From the NCBI GenBank assembly GCA_964552055.1, contig CAZKFL010000040.1, positions 1 to 20,033 of the forward strand: a stretch of DNA of 20,033 nucleotides. Reading direction: 5' to 3'. This DNA is from VGMD01 sp964552055. GTDB taxonomy: Bacteria; Chlamydiota; Chlamydiia; Chlamydiales; 2-12-FULL-49-11. Under the pieces are notes generated by a model that saw only the letters and a list, made by a program, of their open reading frames with translations, made no database searches and was not told the origin of the DNA. Of the stretch, positions 7,529-14,010 are shown piece after piece. The position numbers were made by a program, and so were the translations under genes. Numbering within the stretch: position 1 is the first letter of the stretch; each line of letters begins with the position of its first letter.

Positions 7529-7787
7529 TATACTGCTCGTGTTTCAGAAATTGGTTTTTTCATCGCCATATATTGATCGTGTTTCAAAACTTGGTTTTTT
7601 CTTCGTTGTAAATGCCCATATTTAAATTTACTTCGTGTCCCCCTAAAAAATGTCCTCAGGACATTTTTTTTAACGCGGACCCCTTCTAGTGCAAAACAGC
7701 ACTTAGGGCTCAGCATCAGCTTCGCTTAATTCAAGTCTGGGTATTTCTGGCTTGAAAATTCCCAATTTTTGAACTCCTCTCAGTATA
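7529..7787. repeat. Foldback (MITE-like) repeat, copy 1, with duplicated left end and inserted hairpin
   Basis: The gene-free stretch 7411-7797 is mostly this element; 7411-7528 is AT-rich upstream sequence of the minus-strand gene. The right end ...CTCAGTATA (7787) is an imperfect reverse complement of the left end TATATTGATCGTGTTTCAAA (7569). The same left-end unit also occurs 40 bases earlier (7529-7568, TATACTGCTCGTG...), a 40-base tandem duplication. The centre is a small hairpin (AGTGC/GCACT, about 7687-7702). The sequence matches copy 2 (12474-12647) across its length, apart from an insertion of about 48 bases at 7636-7683. A non-autonomous transposable element with TA-type ends is inferred. 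It lies between a CCA-enzyme stop and the upstream region of the next gene. Confidence 0.75.
7645..7669. terminator. Perfect hairpin with A/T flanks inside repeat copy 1
   Basis: AAAAAATGTCCT (7645-7656) is followed by one base and its exact reverse complement (7658-7669), with T-runs in both directions. It has the form of a bidirectional Rho-independent terminator and could end transcription from the CCA-enzyme gene, whose stop is at 7798. It is part of an insertion absent from copy 2 and is followed by AACGCGGACCCC, a tail like that of the hairpin at 1-42. A mobile REP-type unit is therefore an equally good reading. Confidence 0.5.
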
Positions 7788-7797
7788 AATCAGATCT

Positions 7798-8985
7798 CTA
7801 AAACAAGATTTTAATAACGCCATCTGGCGCTTCTAAATGATTGTTGATTGCTATCCGCTCTGCTTTTTGCAATAGAGCGCCGAGTTCCTTTGAAGGTTTG
7901 ATACCAAGTTTGATAAGGTCTTGCGAAGTGACTACCGTGCGATTTTCCTGTATTCGAATTATTGCCGAATGTAGCGCTTTCATTTGGTTTTTGTGCAGCT
8001 CTAAAAATGCGGGAGAATTTTTATGTAATGCTACAATCTGTAAACAAATTGAGGCATAAGGCAGTGCATAAACTTGCGCAAGGTCATAAAGGTCCAAGTT
8101 ATCTAAATCATTCCACTTGTGTAATTCTTCAGTAAATTTTCGGTCCTTATTAGAAAGCTTTAATCGATCACAAAAGCCAAGTCTTTCTTCTAATGTGGAT
8201 TCTGGAAAAAGTTCATAGAGCTTACCGATCAAAGGAGTTTCTAAGGGAAATTCAGGAAGGTATTTGACACGCTCCTCAATTTCATTGATACCGCATGCAC
8301 TTAAAGTAGGGAATATTGTCTGCAATAAATTTAGCCGATAAAGCATGATGAGAGCTTCACCAAAATGAGCAATTTTTGCCATCTTTTCCAATTCTTGCAC
8401 GACCCTTTCAATAGCAACTGCAGGAAAGAGCTCTTCTGAATGAAAAAGGATTGCTTCAATTGTTTTAGGATCAATTGCAAAACGGAACCTTGATGCATAT
8501 CGAACAGCCCTTATCATGCGAAGCCTATCTTCTAAAAACCTCTCATGCGGATTACCAATAGCTCTGACAACTCCCAATCGAAGATCGCTTTCACCATTTA
8601 CATAATCAAAAATCTCTTCTGTTAGTGGATTATAAAACATACCATTAATCGTAAAATCTCTTCGAAGCGCATCCTCTTTTGGGTCAGCAACCTCAACACT
8701 ATCAGGACGCCTGCCATCACTAAAGCCCATCTCTTTTCGAAATAGTGCCACTTCAAAATGGTGACCTTCTTCTACAACAACCACTATCCCAAAATTGATA
8801 CCCACAGGAATTGTTTTGGGAAAAAGTTTCTGCGTCTCTATGACACTAGCGCTTGTTACAATATCAATATCATTAGAGGGATGCTTCATCAAAAAATCAC
8901 GCACCCAGCCACCGGCAAAATAGGCAACATGGCCGTGATCAACAAATTTCTGCACAATTTTCTTAGCTATGTTATAAAGAATCAT
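7798..8985 (-). CDS. CCA tRNA nucleotidyltransferase / poly(A) polymerase family protein
   Basis: The 395-residue class II nucleotidyltransferase has a head with GGWVRD (25-30), NDIDIVTSA (metal aspartates 39/41), RRDFTINGM (108-116) and an EDRLRMIRAVRYASRF block (about 152-167), followed by a helical body. Such enzymes add CCA to tRNA 3' ends or poly(A) tails to RNA; sequence alone separates these poorly. The basic C-terminal tail typical of gammaproteobacterial PcnB is absent. The only tRNA gene in this window lacks an encoded CCA, so the genome needs a CCA-adding activity. The ATG at 8985 abuts the ATG of the divergent lipoprotein gene (CATATG) and has no ribosome site, so its promoter must lie within that gene, or the real start is further in (for example GTG at codon 11). 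Confidence 0.9.
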   Translation of the reverse strand: MILYNIAKKIVQKFVDHGHVAYFAGGWVRDFLMKHPSNDIDIVTSASVIETQKLFPKTIPVGINFGIVVVVEEGHHFEVALFRKEMGFSDGRRPDSVEVADPKEDALRRDFTINGMFYNPLTEEIFDYVNGESDLRLGVVRAIGNPHERFLEDRLRMIRAVRYASRFRFAIDPKTIEAILFHSEELFPAVAIERVVQELEKMAKIAHFGEALIMLYRLNLLQTIFPTLSACGINEIEERVKYLPEFPLETPLIGKLYELFPESTLEERLGFCDRLKLSNKDRKFTEELHKWNDLDNLDLYDLAQVYALPYASICLQIVALHKNSPAFLELHKNQMKALHSAIIRIQENRTVVTSQDLIKLGIKPSKELGALLQKAERIAINNHLEAPDGVIKILF

Positions 8986-9426
8986 ATGAGAAGATATATC
9001 ACGATTGCACTTCTATTGTCCATACTCCTTCTATTGCCCTCCTGCAAAGAGGCGCATCCTCCTGCAACCTATAAAAATCAATTTCTGGAAAATGTGAATT
9101 TTGAAAATGGATACCTTGTAAATGCCGATTTCAGCGGCGCGCATCTAAAAGGAGCAAATTTCAAAGGTGCCGTTCTTACAAGCGCAAGATTTGTAAATGC
9201 AGACTTAACATCTGCTAATCTCGCAAACGTTTATGCAGACCATGCAACTTTTCAAGAAGCCATTCTAACAGATGCTGATTTGTCCGGCGGAGACTTTCAA
9301 TACGCTTATTTTGAAAAAGCAACACTTTCCGATGTGAAGGCTGTTAAAGCAAACTTTAAAGGGAGCGAAGGCCTGAGTAACGAAACCAGGGCAAACCTCC
9401 AAAAAGCGGGCGCTAGCTTTGAATAA
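8986..9426 (+). CDS. Pentapeptide-repeat lipoprotein
   Basis: The 146-residue protein has a lipoprotein signal peptide: MRRYITIALLLSILLLLPSC, lipobox LPSC, lipidated Cys20. From about residue 34 to 130 it carries pentapeptide repeats of the A(D/N)LXX type (NVNFENGYL, NADFSGAHLKGANFKGAVL, NADLTSANL, DADLSGGDF and so on). These normally form a right-handed quadrilateral beta-helix. The reading frame is open further upstream, but the lipobox placement fixes the start at 8986. That start is directly back-to-back with the divergent CCA-enzyme gene. It is followed 24 bases later by rsgA and probably shares its transcript. The role is unknown; the protein is probably anchored in the inner or outer membrane facing the periplasm. 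Confidence 0.85.
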   Translation: MRRYITIALLLSILLLLPSCKEAHPPATYKNQFLENVNFENGYLVNADFSGAHLKGANFKGAVLTSARFVNADLTSANLANVYADHATFQEAILTDADLSGGDFQYAYFEKATLSDVKAVKANFKGSEGLSNETRANLQKAGASFE

Positions 9427-9450
9427 ACCCAGTATGCTATACTCCCTGCT

Positions 9451-10500
9451 ATGACAGATTATAGTTCCTTTGAAAACAGCTTTGATACCCGTAAAGAGCA
9501 ACGGAATGAAAGAAAGTTTTACCAAGCTCGCGACAGGTCAAAATATAAAAAGACCGACCAAGCTAAAGAAGTCCTATTTATCCCCCCCCTGAATGCCAAA
9601 CGAGCCAGAGTAATTACGATTTCCCTTGGCGTGATCAAGGTTATAATCGAAGGCAAGATCATTGACTCCTCACTAAAAGGGTCTCTAAAGCTTGAAGTTA
9701 CCCGAAATAAAAACCTTGTCGCAGTTGGAGATTTCGTCTGGATTGATGAAAGAGGCCAGATTGCAGCCGTTGAAAATAGGTACTCGTGCCTTTCCAGAGC
9801 AGACGCCCTCCATCAAAGAAAGCAGCACCTGATTGCAGCAAATATCGATCAAGTCCTGATCGTTGCGTCAGTTGATGAGCCAACTCTAAAGCCTTCTTTA
9901 TTAGATCGTTATATTATAGCTACCGAGCGCGGGGGTATGCAACCCGTAATTATCATCAATAAAATTGACCTTGTCAAAGACTCCGCCCTTCTCTCTGAGC
10001 TAGAAGCAATTTACACCGCAATCGACATCCCTTTTATAAAAGTAAGCGCTCTCCTCGGAATCGGCCTAGAAGCCCTCAAGGAAATTGTAAAAAATAAAGC
10101 CTCCGTATTCTCCGGCCAATCAGGCGTTGGCAAGACTTCCCTTATCAATGACCTGACAGGTGGCAAACGGAAAGTAGGAGCCGTGGTTGAGAAAACCAAA
10201 AAAGGGTCCCATACAACAAGTCATGCAGAACTCATCTCCATCGGAGAAAACGCCCTTTGCGTCGATACTCCTGGCATTAAAAGCTTTGCCCTCTGGGACA
10301 TCACCAAAGAAGAAATTCTCGCCTATTTCTCTGACCTTCAGCACTTTGCGCCAAATTGCAAATTCAATCCCTGCAGCCACACCCATGAGCCCGGCTGCGC
10401 CGTCAAAGCCGCCATCGAAAACGGACTTCTCTCCCCCATCCGCTACAACTCCTATATCTCCCTCCTTGAAGGGCATGACGACCCCAAAACCTGCCGCTAA
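9451..10500 (+). CDS. rsgA: Ribosome small-subunit-dependent GTPase A (RsgA/YjeQ)
   Basis: The 349-residue circularly permuted GTPase checks late maturation of the 30S subunit. After a basic N-terminus and an OB-fold region (about 50-115), the G motifs appear in permuted order: NKID (170-173, G4), the P-loop GQSGVGKT (222-229, G1), the switch-region KTKKGSHTTSH block, and DTPG (272-275, G3). A C-terminal zinc knuckle follows (Cys303, Cys308, His310, Cys316 within NPCSHTHEPGCAV). Length and motif order are normal for the family. The N-terminal extension (residues 1-40) is rich in Arg, Lys and Glu, as expected for rRNA contact. No clear ribosome site precedes the ATG. It lies 24 bases after the lipoprotein gene and is probably cotranscribed with it. 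Confidence 0.95.
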   Translation: MTDYSSFENSFDTRKEQRNERKFYQARDRSKYKKTDQAKEVLFIPPLNAKRARVITISLGVIKVIIEGKIIDSSLKGSLKLEVTRNKNLVAVGDFVWIDERGQIAAVENRYSCLSRADALHQRKQHLIAANIDQVLIVASVDEPTLKPSLLDRYIIATERGGMQPVIIINKIDLVKDSALLSELEAIYTAIDIPFIKVSALLGIGLEALKEIVKNKASVFSGQSGVGKTSLINDLTGGKRKVGAVVEKTKKGSHTTSHAELISIGENALCVDTPGIKSFALWDITKEEILAYFSDLQHFAPNCKFNPCSHTHEPGCAVKAAIENGLLSPIRYNSYISLLEGHDDPKTCR

Positions 10501-10516
10501 GCTATACCGAAAAGGC

Positions 10517-10545
10517 TTGATTATGAACTTTGCTCGAGGTATTAT
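10517..10545 (+). promoter_or_regulatory. Sigma-70-type promoter for the 10580 gene
   Basis: TTGATT (10517-10522) and TATTAT (10540-10545) are separated by exactly 17 bases. They lie 34 bases upstream of the ATG at 10580, which has AGGAAA as ribosome site. This separates the gene from the rsgA transcript. Confidence 0.55.
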
Positions 10546-10579
10546 TAGAGCTAATCAACAAATTTAATAGGAAAACTAA

Positions 10580-11404
10580 ATGGATCTAAATTTCCCCGCA
10601 CCTTTGACAAATTTAATTTTAAGGTCTTCTTATGCGATTCATTCCGCTAAAAATCTTGGAAAATATATTTTACTAGCGCCGCTTAATCTAAGTAAGAAAA
10701 TAGCAAAAGTTGCAGCCGAAGGAATCCAAAAAATTGCACGTGTTGCAATTGAGCGAATTCTGAGGGCGGCAAGAAGCGGAATGGACTTTTTAAGAGCTCT
10801 AAAAACTCGCATAGAAATATACTGCCATCCAGATGGGGATCAAGCTAGATTATATAGGATAGCTCTTTATAATGAATCACACGCCGTTTTTCAAAGCGAT
10901 ATACGATTTCCAATAAATCAACCACTTAATCCTACTTTCAATGTCTTTGGAAATCGATCTATCGAAAAAAGTGCGGAATTAAAGCCAATTGTATATGGGA
11001 TCCTTACACGGAACAGTGCCTTTAATCAAGTGGGAGAGACCCATGGCTTAAACCCACAAAACTTCATATTTGTTCTACATTTGTCTCTAAATCCTACTAA
11101 TCCAGCACATCGTACAGGCGAAGTCACCCTTAGAGTACCCATCTTATTTAACGATACTCGAACTGCTATCAGAGATAGCGGCTTTCAAGTCCCCCTGACT
11201 ACCATTGCAGAAATAGAAAATAGCCCGGAAGCGCAATTAATCTGCAGCGGCAGAGGCAAATGCCATTCTGTCACTCTCAGAGCACATAATGTATTTAATT
11301 TTACTGTAAATGGAACAAGACCCATATTTGTTGCAGATGCCTCACCCCTTCGAGTGGAATGGATCAGAACTGTTGTCAGAGGCGGCTTTAGGCCCCCTCT
11401 CTAA
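10580..11404 (+). CDS. Hypothetical protein with N-terminal amphipathic helical region
   Basis: I do not recognise this 274-residue protein. Residues about 25-80 form a long Ala/Lys/Arg-rich amphipathic helix region (LSKKIAKVAAEGIQKIARV, then AIERILRAARSG). Residues about 80-274 look beta-rich, with alternating hydrophobics and many Asn, Pro and Thr (for example FVLHLSLNPTN, GEVTLRVPILF, CHSVTLRAHNVFNFTVNG). There is no classical signal peptide or strong TM helix. AGGAAA precedes the ATG, and a good promoter lies at 10517-10545. The basic helix could bind membrane or nucleic acid, and the C-terminal part could be a beta-sandwich; both are inference. It is probably monocistronic, because a second promoter precedes the next gene. 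Confidence 0.6.
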   Translation: MDLNFPAPLTNLILRSSYAIHSAKNLGKYILLAPLNLSKKIAKVAAEGIQKIARVAIERILRAARSGMDFLRALKTRIEIYCHPDGDQARLYRIALYNESHAVFQSDIRFPINQPLNPTFNVFGNRSIEKSAELKPIVYGILTRNSAFNQVGETHGLNPQNFIFVLHLSLNPTNPAHRTGEVTLRVPILFNDTRTAIRDSGFQVPLTTIAEIENSPEAQLICSGRGKCHSVTLRAHNVFNFTVNGTRPIFVADASPLRVEWIRTVVRGGFRPPL

Positions 11405-11521
11405 ACTGGAAATCATCTTAAATAACTGACCGCTAGGTACTTAGAAATGTGCTAGTTTTCCCGCATCTTTCCTCTTCCTTCAATTTTTTCCAGGCTAATA
11501 CCACCGAAATTATTTAAAAAC

Positions 11522-11551
11522 TTGCAGTTATATTTTTAATTACCATATAAT
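11522..11551 (+). promoter_or_regulatory. Sigma-70-type promoter for the 11585 gene
   Basis: TTGCAG (11522-11527) and a perfect TATAAT (11546-11551) are separated by 18 bases, followed by very AT-rich sequence. GAGGA (11575-11579) sits five bases before the ATG at 11585. The rest of the 11405-11584 intergenic region shows nothing else I can name. Confidence 0.55.
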
Positions 11552-11584
11552 ATAATTATTAATTATATATCGGCGAGGATAATT

Positions 11585-12352
11585 ATGGAGTTTTTAAAAA
11601 GTTATGGCACTTCTCAAGATCTGATTCATGACTCTCTAATAGGGATTGCATTAAAAACTTCTGATGAAGCGATAACAAGAGCTCCAAAAGAGTATTTTCA
11701 ATCTCATAAAACCTCAAATTTAGTTAAAGATTATTTATCAAATAGGGCCGCCTACGAAAATACTCTTAAAGGGATCGAAAAGCTTAAAAATAGAATCATA
11801 GAAAGGAGAAGCGAGAAAGGAAATATCTATACTTATATTTTTAAGTGGGTTTTGTGTTCTTATTACCTATACAAAGTGAAGAAGATCGAATTAAAATTCA
11901 AAGAAATCCACAAGGAACCCATATTACCTGTTTTTCCCATCTACAGAACACAGGGAGATTTTAAATTTCTTCTTAAAAATAACGGATTCACTAACGCTAA
12001 AACGTACGTCAATTTAGCTATATATTTAAATGATGTTCTTAAAGATTTCCAAGTGGGGTATCAGTGGGAACAACATCAGATAGATCAAATAAATGAATTT
12101 ATCATTCAATATTTAAAGGAAATGAAACCAAATGCGCTATTGGAGATTGATCGAGTGAAAAGTAAAGCGCATAGCCGACTAATCAAACAACAAGAGGTAG
12201 AAAGCGTACTTGAATTGAAAGCTGCTGCACCAATACAGGCAAGCAGTGATATCACAGCAAATATTGCTTCTGCGGCGTATAAGGCTGGGAAAGTAAGCCT
12301 TTCCGTAGGATTCAGCCTTTTAAAAGTAGCTTTCTGGGCAATTACTCCTTAA
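11585..12352 (+). CDS. Hypothetical protein ending at a repeat boundary
   Basis: The 255-residue protein is not recognised. It is predominantly helical and Lys-rich, with no signal peptide. A hydrophobic stretch at about residues 80-96 (YTYIFKWVLCSYYLYKV) and a hydrophobic C-terminus (GKVSLSVGFSLLKVAFWAITP) could contact membranes. The start is well supported: GAGGA lies five bases upstream and a strong promoter further up. The stop codon TAA is part of the TTAA that begins the inverted-repeat element at 12349. If TTAA is a target duplication, removing the element would leave the same stop, so the protein may be full length. Otherwise it may be truncated. The gene shares no visible similarity with the 10580 gene beside it. 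Confidence 0.6.
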   Translation: MEFLKSYGTSQDLIHDSLIGIALKTSDEAITRAPKEYFQSHKTSNLVKDYLSNRAAYENTLKGIEKLKNRIIERRSEKGNIYTYIFKWVLCSYYLYKVKKIELKFKEIHKEPILPVFPIYRTQGDFKFLLKNNGFTNAKTYVNLAIYLNDVLKDFQVGYQWEQHQIDQINEFIIQYLKEMKPNALLEIDRVKSKAHSRLIKQQEVESVLELKAAAPIQASSDITANIASAAYKAGKVSLSVGFSLLKVAFWAITP

Positions 12353-12693
12353 CCCGCATTTCTCACAAACACTCCGAAAATTCGGCGCAATCTATCACCT
12401 CGTCTTTTTGTAAATTATTGCTCGCTTTATCGATAGAGATAATATTCTCGCAATAATTTTCACAAATCTGAGGTATACTGATCGTGTTTCAAAACTTGGT
12501 TTTTCCTTCGTTATAAATGCCCATATTTAAATTTACTTCGGGCTTATCTAGTGCAAATAGCACTCGCCCTCAGTAGCGGCTTCGCCTAATTCAAATCTGG
12601 GCATTTCTAACTTGAAAATTCCCAATTTTTGAATCACTCTCAGTATAACATCTTGACCGACTTTTCGGAGTGTTTGTCAGAAATGCGGGTTAA
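12349..12693. repeat. 345-base inverted-repeat element (MITE-like) with 37-base ends and TTAA termini
   Basis: The left end, 12349-12385 (TTAACCCGCATTTCT...), is the reverse complement of the right end, 12657-12693 (...AGAAATGCGGGTTAA), at 35 of 37 positions. The termini are TTAA on both sides, which may be a target-site duplication. Inside, 12410-12464 contains further hairpins (AAATTATTGC/GCAATAATTT), and the second foldback repeat occupies 12474-12647. The element accounts for most of the gene-free stretch 12353-12740. It sits between the stop of the 255-residue protein and the enolase promoter. No transposase is encoded. Confidence 0.75.
12474..12647. repeat. Foldback (MITE-like) repeat, copy 2, nested in the larger element
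   Basis: The ends TATACTGATCGTGTTTCAAA (12474) and ...TTTTTGAATCACTCTCAGTATA (12647) are imperfect reverse complements over about 26 bases. Further in, AAATGCCCATATTT pairs with its partner around 12594-12607, and the centre is AGTGC-AAATA-GCACT (12550-12564). The 174 bases can therefore fold almost end to end. It is homologous to 7569-7787, with the insertion of that copy missing. TA at each extreme suggests IS630/mariner-type mobilisation, which is inference. Confidence 0.75.
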
Positions 12694-12703
12694 CCTTTTT
12701 TAC

Positions 12704-12732
12704 TTGGATGGAATTGCGGTAATAGCTATATA
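12704..12732 (+). promoter_or_regulatory. Candidate enolase promoter giving a near-leaderless transcript
   Basis: TTGGAT (12704-12709) and TATATA (12727-12732) are separated by 17 bases. The -10 box ends eight bases before the eno ATG, so the transcript would start at or next to the start codon. This agrees with the absence of any ribosome site. The promoter begins 11 bases after the right end of the 12349-12693 element. Confidence 0.45.
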
Positions 12733-12740
12733 GTTAAGTC

Positions 12741-13991
12741 ATGAGTAAAATTACTGGCATTAGAGGAATTGAGGTTTTAGATTCACGCGGAATGCCGACT
12801 GTTGCTGTGATTGCCGAATTGGAAAATGGCATTCAGGGAATGGCGATGGTTCCTTCTGGAGCTTCAACAGGAATGAATGAAGCAATTGAATTACGAGATG
12901 GTGATCCTAAAAGGTATTTTGGAAAGGGTGTGCTAAGAGCTCTTTCTCATGTAGAAGATGTGATTTTTCCAACTGTTAAGGGAATGGATCCTTGTAATCA
13001 ACAAGCAATCGATCAGATGATGATTGACTTGGATGGCACTCCTAATAAAGCAAGACTTGGCGCTAATGCCATTTTGGGCGTTTCAATGGCAGTGGCAAGA
13101 GCTGCTGCAAATCTTAAGCAAATACCTTTGTATTTACATATTCAAGAGCTTTCTAAAGGCATTCTTTCTTTTCCTATGCCAACTATGAATATAATCAATG
13201 GTGGAGCTCATGCGGACAACACAATCGACATACAAGAGTTTATGGTAAGACCAATTGGTTTCCATTCAATGGCTGATCGAATTCGCGTTGGCAGTGAAGT
13301 CTTTCACTCTTTAAAAAAGCTTCTTAAGGCAAAAGGATTTTCTACTTCTGTAGGAGATGAAGGTGGGTTTGCGCCGCACCTAGAATCTAATGAGGCAGCC
13401 CTAAGTTTTATTGTTCAAGCAATTGAAAAGGCAGGTTACAGGCCAGGAGAAAACGTTTCTATTGCTCTTGATTGTGCTGCAAGCTTTTTTTATGAAGATG
13501 GCCTTTATCACATGGGAAAAAAATTAGGATCTACAGAAAAGGTGACATCCGAAGAATACATAGAATATTTAACCTCACTTTGTCAGCAATTCCCCATTGA
13601 TACGATAGAAGATGGTCTTGATGAAAGCGATTGGACGGGGTGGGAACTATTAACAGAAAAATTAGGTGATAAAATACAATTAATTGGTGATGATATATTT
13701 GTAACCAATCCTCACTTCCTAAAAAGGGGAATTGATCAAAATATTGCAAACTCAATTCTTATTAAACTCAATCAAATTGGAACATTAACTGAGACACTTG
13801 ATACAATAAAACTCGCGAAAGAAAATCATTATAAAACAGTAATTTCCCACAGATCTGGCGAAACTGAAGATACGTTCATTGCTGATTTAGCAGTTGGAAG
13901 TAATGCCGCTCAAATAAAAACAGGCTCTCTTTCCAGATCTGAAAGGACTTCCAAGTATAATAGACTTCTTTTTATTGAAAAAAATTGCTGA
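12741..13991 (+). CDS. eno: Enolase (phosphopyruvate hydratase)
   Basis: The 416-residue glycolytic enzyme interconverts 2-phosphoglycerate and phosphoenolpyruvate in the cytoplasm. All active-site elements are present: the PSGASTG loop, NGGAHADN (His157), DIQEFM (Glu166), VGDEGG (Glu207), metal ligands Asp244, Glu290 and Asp317 (ALDCAAS, IEDGLDE, GDDIFVT), catalytic Lys342 (IKLNQIG), SHRSGETED and Lys393 (QIKTGS). It is shorter than the 432-residue E. coli protein, only at the C-terminus. One oddity is DSRGMPT near residue 15, where nearly all enolases have DSRGNPT. No ribosome site is seen, and a candidate promoter lies immediately upstream. A secreted protein gene follows after 19 bases. 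In C. trachomatis eno adjoins rsbU; here they are about 6 kb apart. Confidence 0.97.
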   Translation: MSKITGIRGIEVLDSRGMPTVAVIAELENGIQGMAMVPSGASTGMNEAIELRDGDPKRYFGKGVLRALSHVEDVIFPTVKGMDPCNQQAIDQMMIDLDGTPNKARLGANAILGVSMAVARAAANLKQIPLYLHIQELSKGILSFPMPTMNIINGGAHADNTIDIQEFMVRPIGFHSMADRIRVGSEVFHSLKKLLKAKGFSTSVGDEGGFAPHLESNEAALSFIVQAIEKAGYRPGENVSIALDCAASFFYEDGLYHMGKKLGSTEKVTSEEYIEYLTSLCQQFPIDTIEDGLDESDWTGWELLTEKLGDKIQLIGDDIFVTNPHFLKRGIDQNIANSILIKLNQIGTLTETLDTIKLAKENHYKTVISHRSGETEDTFIADLAVGSNAAQIKTGSLSRSERTSKYNRLLFIEKNC

Positions 13992-14010
13992 TATTACATA
14001 GTATTAGTCC

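Noticed and set aside
8758..8985. Upstream extension of the pentapeptide lipoprotein frame
   Set aside because: It is fully antisense to the CCA-enzyme gene, and the lipoprotein signal peptide begins exactly at the ATG at 8986.
11585..12352. Treating the 255-residue gene as a pseudogene truncated by the repeat
   Set aside because: If TTAA is a target duplication, the stop codon is unchanged without the element. No 3' remnant of the gene is visible beyond 12693.
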